Assembly (NCBI RefSeq): GCF_028867965.1
Contig: NZ_JAPQNT010000013.1
Location: 15,382 to 79,381, forward strand
Direction: 5' to 3'
DNA length: 64,000 bases
Source: Flavobacterium sp. SUN046
GTDB lineage: Bacteria; Bacteroidota; Bacteroidia; Flavobacteriales; Flavobacteriaceae
Shown here: positions 1-10,300 of the stretch, in pieces
Numbering within the stretch: position 1 is the first letter of the stretch
Layout: every line of letters begins with the position of its first letter
Notes under the pieces: model-generated
The model's input: only the letters and a program-made list of their open reading frames with translations
Databases searched by the model: none
What the model was told of the DNA's origin: nothing
Program-made: the position numbers and the translations under genes

Positions 1-3000
1 GTTAATTCAACTTTAATTGATTTAGCTAGAAAGCATAATGTTAAAACGGTTGCCACAAATAATTCGTTTTACATAAACAAACAAGATGCCAACGCACACG
101 ATATTTTACTTTGTGTTCGTGATGGAGAAAAACAATCTACACCAATTGGTCGTGGCCGTGGCTATCGTTTTGGATTACCTAATCAAGAATATTATTTCAA
201 GTCGAGTGAAGAAATGAAAAAATTGTTCGCCGATTTGCCCGAAGCCATTTCGAACATAACAGAAATAGTAGATAAAATCGAAATTTTCAATTTGGCACGA
301 GAAGTTTTACTTCCAAAATTTGAAATTCCGGAAACATTTTTAGTTCCAGAAGACACAACTGATGGCGGAAAACGTGGTGAAAACAAATTTCTACATCATT
401 TAACGTATGAAGGAGCAAAACGGAGGTATGCAGAAATTACAGACGAAATAAAAGAACGCATTGATTTTGAATTACTAACAATAGAAAATTCAGGTTATCC
501 TGGATATTTCTTAATTGTGCAAGATTTCATAGCCGAAGCCAGAAATATGGGAGTATCTGTTGGTCCAGGTCGTGGTTCTGCAGCTGGTTCTGTTGTGGCG
601 TATTGCCTCGGAATTACCAATATTGATCCACTGTTGTACAATTTGCTTTTTGAGCGTTTCTTAAATCCAGATAGGGTTTCACTTCCCGATATTGATATCG
701 ATTTTGATGATGAAGGTCGAAGCAAAGTTATGGATTATGTAATTAATAAATACGGTTCCAAACAAGTTGCTCAAATTATCACTTACGGAACGATGGCAGC
801 CAAATCATCGGTTCGTGATACAGCGAGAGTTTTGGATTTACCATTATTTGAAGCTGATAAAATTGCGAAGTTGATTCCGCTGAATTTGAATTTGGCAAAG
901 ATTTTTTCTATAGACGAAGACAAGCTCAAAAAAGCGCTTCGACCAGAAGATTTCGATAAAGTAAAAGAATTAATTGCACTCGGAAAAGCATCCGATTTAG
1001 GTGGAGAAACCATTCAGCAAGCCCAAATATTGGAAGGAAATCTTCGAAATACCGGAATTCACGCTTGTGGTGTAATCATCACGCCAGATGATATTACTAA
1101 TTTCGTTCCTGTTGCAACTGCCAAAGATTCAGAGTTATACGTAACCCAGTTCGATAACTCAGTCGTAGAAAGTGCTGGATTATTAAAAATGGATTTCTTG
1201 GGATTAAAAACCCTAACCTTAATAAAAGATACGGTTAAACTTGTAAAATATAGAACAGGTAAAGACATCAATCCAGACGAATTTCCTATTGATGATTTAA
1301 AAACATATGAGCTTTTTCAACGTGGAGAAACGGTTGGTATTTTCCAGTATGAAAGTGCCGGAATGCAAAAGTACATGAAGGAATTAAAGCCTACGGTTTT
1401 TCCAGATTTGATTGCCATGAATGCTCTATATCGTCCAGGGCCAATTGCTTATATTCCGAGTTTTATCAAGCGTAAAAACGGTGAAGAAGAAATTGTATAC
1501 GATTTAGATGCCTGCGAAGAATTACTAAAAGACACCTACGGAATTACAGTTTACCAGGAGCAAGTGATGCTTTTGTCGCAAAAATTAGCCGATTTCTCTA
1601 AAGGTGATGCCGACGTTTTGCGTAAAGCGATGGGAAAAAAGCAACGAGACGTTTTGGATAAAATGAAACCAAAATTCATTTCTCAAGCTGAAGCTAAAGG
1701 TCATTCTGCCGAAAAATTAGAGAAAATTTGGAAAGATTGGGAAGCCTTTGCAGAATATGCGTTTAACAAATCGCACTCAACATGTTATGCTTGGATTGCG
1801 TATCAAACAGCCTATCTAAAAGCCAATTATCCGGCAGAATATATGGCGGCAGTTTTATCCAACAACATGAACGACATCAAGCAAGTTTCGTTCTTTATGG
1901 AAGAATGTAAACGTATGGGATTGCAAGTTTTAGGTCCAGATGTAAATGAATCTTTTTACAAATTTACAGTAAACGATAATTACGCCGTTCGTTTCGGAAT
2001 GGGCGCGGTAAAAGGCGTTGGAGCCAATGCCGTTGATACCATTGTACAAAATAGAAAAGACGCACCATATAAATCGATATTTGATTTAGCTAAAAAAATA
2101 GATTTACGTGCAGCCAATAAAAAAGCTTTCGAAAGTCTAGCGTTAGCTGGAGGATTTGATTGTTTTACAGAAACACACAGAGCGCAATATTTTCATATTG
2201 AAGGTGAAGGAATTACATTTTTAGAAAAAGCCATCCGTTATGGATCGAAATTTCAAGAAAATGAAAATTCGTCACAAGTAAGTTTGTTTGGCGAAGCAAG
2301 TGATGTTCAAATTGCCGAACCAATTGTGCCGCCGTGTGAAGATTGGAGCACGATGGAAAAATTAGCCAAAGAAAAAGAAGTTGTCGGAATCTACATTTCT
2401 GGACATCCGCTTGACGATTACAAATTTGAAATGAAATCATTTTGTAATGTTCGTTTAACACAACTTAAAAATTTGAATGACTTAATCGGGAAAAATCTAA
2501 CTTTTGCTGGAATCGTGACGAATGTACAATATCGAACAGGAAAAAATGGAAAAGATTGGGCAATGTTCACATTAGAAGGTTATGATGAAAGTCACGATTT
2601 TAGAATTTTTAACGAAGAATATTTAAAATTCAGACATTTTTTGGTTAATAATCAGTTTATTTATTTCAAAATCGGAGTAAAAGACGGCTGGGTAAATCGC
2701 GATACAGGAAAAAAATCAGATCCGCAAATTACCTTTCAAGATGCTAAATTACTTGCTGACGTATTGCCAACATTTGCTAAAAAAATTGCAATTCAATTGA
2801 ATATTTATGATTTAAAGCAAAATTTAATTCAGAAATTAAACGATGTTTTCAAAGCTAATGAAGGTGATAAACAAGTTGATTTTGAGGTTATTGAAACTGA
2901 AATTATCAAACGAACTATAGAATCATTACCAGTTAAACCAGAAATAATTTCAAATGAATTGGATGAAATTGAATCTGAAATAGACATTGATAACTTAGAT

Positions 3001-3171
3001 TTAGAGTCAGATGTTGAAGATACTATTGCATTGGAAACTACCAAAACAGAAGTAGAAGAAGTGCGAAAGGTAACGACACTTGAAATGAAAAGCAGAAAAT
3101 TAAAAGTTAAAATTTCTAAAGAATTATTAGAGGAATTGGAGAAAATGGATTTGAAATTTAAATTAAATTAA
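1..3171 (+). CDS. dnaE: DNA polymerase III alpha subunit, 5'-truncated by window edge
   Basis: Replicative polymerase subunit of DNA polymerase III. The frame is open from base 1, so the gene starts outside the window; 1056 codons are visible, and most of the N-terminal PHP domain is missing. In visible residues, the polymerase palm shows GPGRGSAAGS near 185 and PDIDIDFDD at 229-237, which carries two of the three catalytic aspartates of C-family polymerases. ALYRPGP near 476 and SHSTCYAW near 591 are typical DnaE motifs. A helix-hairpin-helix region follows, and an OB-fold (TFAGIVTNVQYRTG) lies around 830-880. The C-terminus has an Asp/Glu-rich stretch at about 980-1020 that is not a standard DnaE feature. 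Family assignment is certain. Confidence 0.97.
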   Translation, partial: VNSTLIDLARKHNVKTVATNNSFYINKQDANAHDILLCVRDGEKQSTPIGRGRGYRFGLPNQEYYFKSSEEMKKLFADLPEAISNITEIVDKIEIFNLAREVLLPKFEIPETFLVPEDTTDGGKRGENKFLHHLTYEGAKRRYAEITDEIKERIDFELLTIENSGYPGYFLIVQDFIAEARNMGVSVGPGRGSAAGSVVAYCLGITNIDPLLYNLLFERFLNPDRVSLPDIDIDFDDEGRSKVMDYVINKYGSKQVAQIITYGTMAAKSSVRDTARVLDLPLFEADKIAKLIPLNLNLAKIFSIDEDKLKKALRPEDFDKVKELIALGKASDLGGETIQQAQILEGNLRNTGIHACGVIITPDDITNFVPVATAKDSELYVTQFDNSVVESAGLLKMDFLGLKTLTLIKDTVKLVKYRTGKDINPDEFPIDDLKTYELFQRGETVGIFQYESAGMQKYMKELKPTVFPDLIAMNALYRPGPIAYIPSFIKRKNGEEEIVYDLDACEELLKDTYGITVYQEQVMLLSQKLADFSKGDADVLRKAMGKKQRDVLDKMKPKFISQAEAKGHSAEKLEKIWKDWEAFAEYAFNKSHSTCYAWIAYQTAYLKANYPAEYMAAVLSNNMNDIKQVSFFMEECKRMGLQVLGPDVNESFYKFTVNDNYAVRFGMGAVKGVGANAVDTIVQNRKDAPYKSIFDLAKKIDLRAANKKAFESLALAGGFDCFTETHRAQYFHIEGEGITFLEKAIRYGSKFQENENSSQVSLFGEASDVQIAEPIVPPCEDWSTMEKLAKEKEVVGIYISGHPLDDYKFEMKSFCNVRLTQLKNLNDLIGKNLTFAGIVTNVQYRTGKNGKDWAMFTLEGYDESHDFRIFNEEYLKFRHFLVNNQFIYFKIGVKDGWVNRDTGKKSDPQITFQDAKLLADVLPTFAKKIAIQLNIYDLKQNLIQKLNDVFKANEGDKQVDFEVIETEIIKRTIESLPVKPEIISNELDEIESEIDIDNLDLESDVEDTIALETTKTEVEEVRKVTTLEMKSRKLKVKISKELLEELEKMDLKFKLN

Positions 3172-3238
3172 TCAATTCTATCAATAAAAAAATAGTTAAA
3201 AGTAATGTAAGTTACATTTCAATAGTAAAATGTTTCTT

Positions 3239-3246
3239 TATCTTTG
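3239..3246 (+). promoter_or_regulatory. -7 box of trxA promoter
   Basis: TATCTTTG matches the Bacteroidota -7 consensus TAnnTTTG and lies 76 bp before the trxA start. The position 19 bp upstream reads TTT and not TTG, so the -33 element is weak. Confidence 0.6.
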
Positions 3247-3322
3247 TACTACAAAATAAATCAATAGGTTTATAGAGTTGAATTTATAAACTCTTAAACT
3301 TTAAACTTTTAAATAATAAATT

Positions 3323-3643
3323 ATGGCATTAGCAATAACAGATGCGACTTTTGACGAAGTAGTATTAAAATCAAATAAACCAGTAGTAGTAGATTTTTGG
3401 GCAGCTTGGTGTGGACCATGTAGAATGGTTGGGCCAGTAATAGACGAAATCGCAACAGAATATGAAGGAAAAGCAACAGTTGGTAAAGTTGACGTAGACG
3501 CAAACCAAGAATTTGCTGCAAAATATGGAGTTAGAAACATTCCAACAGTTTTAATTTTCCAAAACGGAGAAGTTGTTGGTCGTCAAGTTGGTGTTGCACC
3601 AAAGAAAACATACACCGATGCAGTTGATGCATTGTTGCAATAA
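3323..3643 (+). CDS. trxA: Thioredoxin
   Basis: Cytoplasmic protein-disulfide reductase of 106 residues, the usual thioredoxin length. The active site WCGPC has its redox cysteines at residues 30 and 33. The conserved cis-proline is in the RNIPT segment and the buried aspartate in VVVDFWA. There is no signal peptide, which separates it from the secreted thioredoxin-like proteins common in this phylum. It sits alone between dnaE and a terminator, with its own TAnnTTTG promoter, so it is probably monocistronic. Confidence 0.96.
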   Translation: MALAITDATFDEVVLKSNKPVVVDFWAAWCGPCRMVGPVIDEIATEYEGKATVGKVDVDANQEFAAKYGVRNIPTVLIFQNGEVVGRQVGVAPKKTYTDAVDALLQ

Positions 3644-3663
3644 ACTTTAAATAAAAATTTTTC

Positions 3664-3698
3664 AAAACCTTTCAAGAATCAATTTTGAGAGGTTTTTT
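3664..3698 (+). terminator. Rho-independent terminator after trxA
   Basis: Stem AAAACCTTTCAA / TTGAGAGGTTTT with one mismatch, followed by a T run. It ends at the stop codon of the convergent kinase gene. Confidence 0.85.
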
Positions 3699-5767
3699 TA
3701 TTTTAGTTTCAATGTAAAAGTAGTTCCTTGGTTTATTTTAGAATCTACCAAAATCTCACAATCGATAGCTTTTGCTAAGTCACGAATTAAGTGCAATCCT
3801 AAACCAGTTTTAATCCCGACTACTTCTTTGTCGTCATATAGTGCTTTAAATTGTTCATCTGATGCGCCTTTTCCATTATCTGAAATTGACAAATAAGATT
3901 GATTATTTTCTTGCCAAGCTTTCCAAATAATGGTTGGATTTTCGATTTCGATTAAAGCTTTTACGGCATTTCCGGTTAAGTTTCTGATGATTGTTTTGAG
4001 GTAATTTTCATCGGTATTAATTTGAATATTTTGAATATTTTCGAATGAAATTTGTACTTTTTCTTCACTAGAGAAATGATTTTTCACATCATCAAATAAG
4101 GAGTTTACAGCTGTTTTTTTAGGTTGAGGTTTGAAATTCTCCATCTGGCTTTTGCTCCATTGCAAAATATCTTCCATTGAATTGAGTAAGTTTTCGGCTC
4201 CAGCCATAGTTTTATCTTGCATGCGTTTGATACTTTCTTCATCAAGCATTTCGGGACTTTCTTTTTGTAGTTGTAAAAAGAAAACTAAATTAGCAACTGG
4301 ACCACGCAAATCATGATTTAGAATGCTGAAAAATCTAGTTTTGGCTTTGTTAGATTCGTCTAATTCTTTATTTAAAAACGATAATTTTTGGTTTACTTTT
4401 TTTCGATTTCTACTTTGGTAAAAAAGCAAACTTCCTATTATTGCTAGTAACAGAATTCCGGCAATAAAGTAATATTTTTGTTTTTTTGCAGTATCTATTT
4501 GTAGATTTTTATTCTTTATTTCTTGTTTCTTGGCGTTGTTTTGATACTTCGCTTCCATTTCGGCAAGGTTTTTTTTTGCTTTTTCTGCTAGTAAATTTTC
4601 TTGTAGTTTATTGTAATTTGATAAATGATAGTAGGCTAGACTTTTGTTGCCAAGTCCTTCATAAGTGTCGGCAAGCAGTTTTTGTAAAGTACTGTTAGCT
4701 TCGGGCGAATCTTCTTTAATAATAGGCTCCGCTAATTTTAAAAACGGAAGAGCATTTTTATATTTTTTTTGTTGTAAATAAATCTTTCCAAACATCTGAT
4801 TTACTTGTGCTTTAGTAAAATTGCTAGCGTATTTTTGAACAAATGTATTGGCATAATTAGCATATTCTAATGCTTTTGCATTTTGTTTTCGGTCTAAATA
4901 ATAATCCGAAAAAAGCAAATTGCTATCTATAAAATATTCATAACAATCGCCTAAATCAACAGTTTTTAGAAATGATTTGAATTTAGAATAACGTTCTTCG
5001 GTTTTTTTAAGGTCATTTTGTTTCAAATAAATTGCAATAAAGTCTTTGTGAACGGCTGCAATTCCTTCTTTATATTTTACTAAATAGGGTTCGCTTTCAA
5101 TTAAATACTCTAAACTTTTAGGAAAATTTTGCATAGTAACATACAATTCTGAAATATTTACCAATTGAACACCATAATTTATAGAGTCGTTGTAATCAGC
5201 TTTTGACAAATACTTTTTTCTACCTTTTAAACCATTAATTTTATATTGTAATCCTTTCTCATATTGACCTAGACTTATATAATAATCAGAAATTTCAGAA
5301 AGTATTTTACTCTTATCTAATTCATTTTTAGAAGTGTCAATTACTTTTTGTAATTCATTTAAGACGCGTTCTCTTTTAAATGTTGAGCCATAGTTTTTAT
5401 AGCAAACGAGCATTTGTCTCAAAGCTTCAATTATACGCCTATTGTTTTTAGCTTTTCTTCCAAATTCTTCCGATTTTTCTAGATAATATGAGATACTATC
5501 GGTTTCACTTCCATAATCAAAAGAAATTCCGGTGTAAAAAAAGAATAATGATTGGTTGTAATAATCATTTTGAGCAGTCATTTTAATTCCTTTCTTGCCA
5601 ACAACTCGCAGTTGCTTGTAATTTTCAATGCTTAAATACTCATCGCAATATTCTGCCCAGGCTTGTAATTTTTCTTTTTGAGTTTTGTATTTAGAAAGAT
5701 TAGGTTCTTTTTGAGCAAAAGAAAAAGTTGCAATCAAAATAAGAATTAAAATAAAATGTTTTCTCAT
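3698..5767 (-). CDS. TPR-containing sensor histidine kinase
   Basis: Sensor kinase of 689 residues. A signal peptide (FILILILIATFSFAQ) is followed by about 380 residues of helical TPR-like repeats, predicted periplasmic. One membrane segment (YYFIAGILLLAIIGSLLFYQ) leads to a cytoplasmic HisKA domain with phospho-acceptor His485 in FSILNHDLRGP, then a HATPase_c domain with N box (NLTGNAVKA), G1 (SDNGKGAS) and G2 (GLGLHLI). This TPR-TM-kinase layout is common in Bacteroidota. The gene overlaps the LytTR regulator by 4 bp, so the two are very likely a two-component pair. The signal sensed is unknown. The neighbouring surface-protein genes are plausible targets (inference). Confidence 0.9.
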   Translation of the reverse strand: MRKHFILILILIATFSFAQKEPNLSKYKTQKEKLQAWAEYCDEYLSIENYKQLRVVGKKGIKMTAQNDYYNQSLFFFYTGISFDYGSETDSISYYLEKSEEFGRKAKNNRRIIEALRQMLVCYKNYGSTFKRERVLNELQKVIDTSKNELDKSKILSEISDYYISLGQYEKGLQYKINGLKGRKKYLSKADYNDSINYGVQLVNISELYVTMQNFPKSLEYLIESEPYLVKYKEGIAAVHKDFIAIYLKQNDLKKTEERYSKFKSFLKTVDLGDCYEYFIDSNLLFSDYYLDRKQNAKALEYANYANTFVQKYASNFTKAQVNQMFGKIYLQQKKYKNALPFLKLAEPIIKEDSPEANSTLQKLLADTYEGLGNKSLAYYHLSNYNKLQENLLAEKAKKNLAEMEAKYQNNAKKQEIKNKNLQIDTAKKQKYYFIAGILLLAIIGSLLFYQSRNRKKVNQKLSFLNKELDESNKAKTRFFSILNHDLRGPVANLVFFLQLQKESPEMLDEESIKRMQDKTMAGAENLLNSMEDILQWSKSQMENFKPQPKKTAVNSLFDDVKNHFSSEEKVQISFENIQNIQINTDENYLKTIIRNLTGNAVKALIEIENPTIIWKAWQENNQSYLSISDNGKGASDEQFKALYDDKEVVGIKTGLGLHLIRDLAKAIDCEILVDSKINQGTTFTLKLK

Positions 5768-6477
5768 AAAACCAAGTTTAAATTGTCCTTAAAACTTCTG
5801 CCAACAGGAATAGAAAAATTATTTTTAAGTTCAATTTCTTGGCTCCCAATTTTTTCAATATACTGTTTTTGAACGGCAAAACTTCTGTGAACTCTAATAA
5901 ATGATTGAAATTTTTCTTCTTGTAAAATTTCTCCAAGATTAGATAAAACGCAGTGTCGTTTAGTTTCTGTTACAAGAATTGTATAATTCTTCAACGCTTC
6001 CAAATACAAAATCTCATGTAATTTTACTTTAATTTGATCGTGACCAGTTTTTACATAAACCGAATCGCCACCTATGGAAGATTCAAATAAATTGGCTTTT
6101 AATCTAACTTCCATAAATTCTTCTATGCGTTTAACCGCTTGTTCAAATCTTGGAAATTTAAAAGGTTTAACAATAAAATCTAAGGTTTGCAATTCAAATG
6201 TTTCGGCAGCACTTTCAGTATGTGATGAAATAAAAACGCAAACCGGAATTTCTAATGCTTTTTGCCGTAATATAATTCCAGAAGCACCTTTTAATTCAAT
6301 ATCTAAAAAAGCAACTTCAATAGTATTTTTTTCTAAAAAAATAAGTGCTTTTTCTGCCGACTCAAAAACACCAACAATATTTAAAGTAGAAAATCTCTTG
6401 GCATACGAAACCACAACTAGTCTGTCCATTTCGTCATCGTCAACAATAATGCAGTCAAAAGGTTTCATGATGGTCAT
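5764..6477 (-). CDS. LytTR-family response regulator
   Basis: DNA-binding response regulator of 237 residues. The receiver domain has acidic residues VDDDE near 12-16, phospho-acceptor Asp59 in FLDIELKG and the conserved Lys in FIVKPFK. A C-terminal LytTR domain begins near 135 (YVKTGHDQIKVKLHEILYLE) and includes FIRVHRSFAV and SIPVGRSFK. The stop overlaps the partner kinase start by 4 bp. The start could be Met1 or Met4 (MKPFDC), and the latter fits family alignments better. A minus-strand TATATTTG box lies just upstream. Its divergent neighbour at 6610 carries a duplicated regulatory element it may bind (inference). Confidence 0.93.
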   Translation of the reverse strand: MTIMKPFDCIIVDDDEMDRLVVVSYAKRFSTLNIVGVFESAEKALIFLEKNTIEVAFLDIELKGASGIILRQKALEIPVCVFISSHTESAAETFELQTLDFIVKPFKFPRFEQAVKRIEEFMEVRLKANLFESSIGGDSVYVKTGHDQIKVKLHEILYLEALKNYTILVTETKRHCVLSNLGEILQEEKFQSFIRVHRSFAVQKQYIEKIGSQEIELKNNFSIPVGRSFKDNLNLVL

Positions 6478-6486
6478 TTAGAAAAT

Positions 6487-6494
6487 CAAATATA
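6487..6494 (-). promoter_or_regulatory. -7 box of the LytTR/kinase operon
   Basis: On the minus strand this reads TATATTTG, an exact TAnnTTTG match, 10 bp before the first possible start codon at 6477. No TTG lies at the expected -33 distance. With so short a leader, translation may begin at Met4. Confidence 0.5.
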
Positions 6495-6515
6495 AGAAAA
6501 TTTGTGTTACTTTTT

Positions 6516-6582
6516 ATTCGTGTATTTAAAATGTTGTTTGTCCTTTTGCGGTTTTTTATAATTTATTTTCAATTTACTTTTG
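6516..6582 (+). promoter_or_regulatory. Upstream element copy 1 and -7 box (surface-protein locus)
   Basis: Bases 6516-6557 match 7206-7247 at 38 of 42 positions. The element contains half-site-like 9-mers ATTCGTGTA (6516) and GTTTGTCCT (6536), 59 and 39 nt before the -7 box TACTTTTG at 6575-6582. There is no TTG at -33, which suggests activator dependence (inference). The likely binder is a LytTR protein, possibly the one encoded divergently at 5764-6477. Confidence 0.55.
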
Positions 6583-6609
6583 AATTATTAATTTAAAAAT
6601 CAATTAATT

Positions 6610-7107
6610 ATGAGTACCTACAAATACGTCACACCTTACTGGAGAGACAGTCAAGAAATTCTTGGTGAAGGAATAAAAGCCTATACCGGAACCACTTTTT
6701 TTATATTGAATTACAATAATGAAAGAGCCGATATTAAAATTCATTTTTATGATTTAAGTGGCAATTTAATTAATGATATGGAAGTTGCCATGTTAACTCC
6801 AGCCAATTCAGTTCTAGATATGAGAATTGTGGATGTTATTAGTTTCAAAAATCCAAATTATCGATTTAGTAACAATTTAAAAACTGGTTCAATGCGAATT
6901 TTGTGTGATGTTCCATTGGTTGTTAGCGGAAAAATGTTCAACGGAAAATCAACTTCGGCAGGAACAGAAGATTTGAATGTTTGGTCAATTCCATTTGAAG
7001 AAGTGAAATTTGTACCCATAGATTTTGAAAAAATTGGAGGTCCAATTCCAATTCCTGATAATAGTTATAAAGAATATTTTGGCAGAAAAAGACCAGGTCA
7101 AAAATAA
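6610..7107 (+). CDS. Hypothetical protein co-regulated with the surface-protein cluster
   Basis: A 165-residue protein I do not recognise. It has no signal peptide, membrane segment or cysteine-rich motif. The N-terminal two thirds look like an all-beta fold (TTFFILNYNNERADIKIHFYDLSGN, in short beta-prone stretches) and the C-terminus is Pro-rich (GGPIPIPDN) and basic. The leader carries the same 42-bp element, at the same distance to the -7 box, as the adhesin operon at 7311, so the two units are probably switched together. It ends at a strong terminator, so it is monocistronic. A structural or accessory role for the surface proteins is only a guess. Confidence 0.7.
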   Translation: MSTYKYVTPYWRDSQEILGEGIKAYTGTTFFILNYNNERADIKIHFYDLSGNLINDMEVAMLTPANSVLDMRIVDVISFKNPNYRFSNNLKTGSMRILCDVPLVVSGKMFNGKSTSAGTEDLNVWSIPFEEVKFVPIDFEKIGGPIPIPDNSYKEYFGRKRPGQK

Positions 7108-7126
7108 TTTTTTTAAAATAAAATTT

Positions 7127-7157
7127 AAACTCCGTTTTTTTTATTCGGAGTTTTTTT
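7127..7157 (+). terminator. Rho-independent terminator after 6610-7107
   Basis: AAACTCCG pairs with CGGAGTTT around a T-rich loop and is followed by seven Ts. Confidence 0.8.
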
Positions 7158-7205
7158 ATGTCCTTTTTTCAACTCAAATTCAAACACCTAATTCTAATAA
7201 TTTAC

Positions 7206-7272
7206 ATTGGTGTATTTAAAATGTCGTTCGTCCTTTTGTGGTTTTTTCACAGCTGTTTTTGAAGCAAATTTG
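7206..7272 (+). promoter_or_regulatory. Upstream element copy 2 and -7 box (adhesin operon)
   Basis: Second copy of the 6516 element. Half-site-like 9-mers are ATTGGTGTA (7206) and GTTCGTCCT (7226), 59 and 39 nt before a near-consensus -7 box CAAATTTG at 7265-7272. The spacing to the -7 box is identical to that of copy 1, although the sequence between element and box is not conserved. Confidence 0.55.
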
Positions 7273-7310
7273 TGATGCTTAATACATTAACTACTTAAAT
7301 ATCATTAAAG

Positions 7311-10300
7311 ATGAAAAAGCTATTCTTCATTTTGACAGTTCTGCTTAGTATTCAATTTGGATATTCTCAAGTAGGAGTAAATACTACAAATCCAAATGCG
7401 CAATTGGATGTTCGTTCTACTAATCAAATTACACCAAGCAATACAGATGGAATTTTGATTCCAAAAATCGATGCTTTTCCAGTAACCAATCCAACAGTTG
7501 CTCAAAACAGTATGTTGGTTTATTTAACAACCGTTTCTGCTGGAAAGCAACCAGGGTTTTATTATTGGGATAATACTACCGTAAGTTGGCTGCCAATTTC
7601 TAAAACAGATGATGACTGGTATGAAGTTGGTGGTACATCGGCACCAAATAATATTAATGATGATATGTATCATTCAGGTAATGTTGGTATTGGAAAAAAT
7701 ACAGCAACGGTAAAGTTGGATGTTGAAGAAACCAGTAATTTAAGAAATACTGTAATTAATGTAAAGCACACAAGTCCTTCAAGTGCAACATCTTTAATAA
7801 AAACATCGGTAAATTCGGGCGCATTAGTATCAGGTAGTGTAACTTCAAATGAAAATTCTATTGTTTTATCAAATACAGTTCAAGGAATAGGGGTTTTAAA
7901 TACTATTTCTGGAACTGGAACCGGATTAGCTTATGGTGTTTCTAATAGGATTTCTGCCACAACTACTACTGAGCAAAATGGAGTTTTTAATTCATTTATT
8001 GGAAATCCAACTGCTAGAAGTATCGGATTAAACAATGCCATTGAAGATATAGGAAATGGTGATAAAATAGGAGTTCTGGATTCAATTACAAATACAGGAA
8101 ATGGCAGACATTTTGGAATTAAAAACGCATTTAAAGGTGATGGAAGCGGTCAAAGATTTGCTTTTTACTCCAACATAAGAGGAACAGGAAACGGTGATTC
8201 TTGGGGTAGCTATAATGAAATTTATAGAAATGGAAATGGATATATTTATGGAAATTATAATGATATTAGTAGTAGTGGTAGCGGATATCACTATGGAATG
8301 CAAAACACTATTTCAGGAAATGGAATTGGAACACAAATTGGTATAGATAATAATATTGGTGTTTACAATACAAGTACAAATCCGCAAACAGGAGTTAATA
8401 ATTATTTAGCTGGAGATACATCAGGTATTCAGACAGGAACCTCTAACCGAATTATAGGTTCAGGAAGTGGAGTTCAATACGGAACCTATAATTTTATTTT
8501 TAACTCAGGTATTGGAACAAAATATGGAAGCTATAATTATATTAATCCTTTTTCAAATGGTGCACATTATGGAGTTTATTCAGATGTTACAAAAGCCAAT
8601 AGTTACGCTGGGTATTTTTTAGGAAGATTATCTGTTGGAACAACAATAACCAACAACTACATTTTACCATTATCACGTGGAACAGTCAATCAAATAATGC
8701 AAACCGATGCTGTAGGAAATGTGACATGGCAAAATCCAAATACTGCTTTAAATAATTTTGCTTGGATAACTACAGGAAATTCAGGTACTACTCCAGTAAC
8801 TAATTTTATGGGTACTACAGACGCTGTTGATGTTGTTTTTAAACGAAATAATATAATAGCTGGTCGAATTGGAAACTTGAATACTTCATTTGGAAATTCT
8901 AGCTTTATTTCAAATACTACTGGAAATTACAATACTGCAAATGGGAGTTTAAGTTTACTTTCAAACACTTCGGGTGACCAAAATGTTGCAATAGGTTATT
9001 CAGCGCTATACTATAATACTACGGGTAATCAAAATACGGCAATTGGAAACAATGTATTATCCCCAAATCATTCAGGCTCTGCTGCAACCGCAATAGGTTA
9101 TGGTGCTATGGAAAATTGCAATCCTACAAGTGTTCCATATATAAATCAAAATGTTGCAATTGGTTTTCAAGCATTGAGAGGTTCTGGTTCTCCAGGAAGT
9201 AATACAGGTAACAATAATACTGCTGTGGGTTATCAAACATTGTTAAATAATTCGTCAGGATCAAACAATGTAGCTAATGGGGTTACAGCTCTTTATTCCA
9301 ACACAACAGGAAGTTTTAATGTAGCAAACGGAGGCAGCTCACTTTATACAAACACAACAGGCTCTAACAATGTTGCCAATGGAGTTACGGCCCTTTATTC
9401 CAACACAATCGGCTCTAATAATGTAGCCAACGGAACTAGTGCTCTTGCTTTAAACACAACAGGTTATAACAATATTGCAATTGGAACATCATCGCTTTTT
9501 TCTAATACAACTGGTTATAGTAATGTTGCAATTGGTTATGAAGCACTCAATATTAACACAACAGGTTATGGAAATGTTGCCAATGGAGTTAGTGCTTTAA
9601 ATGCCAATACAACAGGTTATTATAATACAGCAAATGGATATGCCGCTCTTAATTCAAATACAACAGGAAATTCTAATGTGGCCAATGGATATACTTCTCT
9701 TTTTTCCAATACAACAGGAGTTTCTAATGTAGCCAATGGATATGCTTCTCTTAATTCAAATACAACAGGAAGTTTTAATAGCGCAAATGGTACTCTTGCC
9801 CTATCATCAAACACATCAGGGACTTCTAATGTCGCTAACGGAGGAAATGCTCTTAATTCAAACATAACAGGAAATAGGAATGTTGCAAATGGGTATCAAG
9901 CACTTTTTACAAATACATCGGGTTCTAATAATGTTTCAAATGGTTCTTTTGCACTTCGTTTCAATACAACAGGTTTCAGTAATGTGGCCAATGGCGATAG
10001 TGCCTTATATGCCAATACAACAGGCTCTAATAATGTTGCTAATGGAGGTAATGCACTTTTGTTCAATACAACAGGTGGTAATAATGTAGCAAATGGCTAT
10101 GAATCACTTCTTTCAAATACAACAGGCTCTAGTAATGTTGCCAATGGATATCGATCTTTATACAATAATACAGTAGGGACAGATAATGTAGCCAATGGAG
10201 ATAGTGCCTTAAATACAAATACAACTGGAAGTTCTAATGTAGCAAATGGAACAGATGCTTTGAAAGGAAATATAACAGGATTGAGAAATGTAGCTGTTGG

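Noticed and set aside
6074..6481. 135-codon plus-strand frame opposite the LytTR gene
   Set aside because: The minus-strand frame has complete receiver and LytTR motifs. The plus frame has none.
9620..9865. Open frames on the minus strand inside the S74 repeat region, and similar antisense frames in many genes
   Set aside because: They mirror the codon pattern of the plus-strand repeats and have no domain, start context or neighbours that support them.
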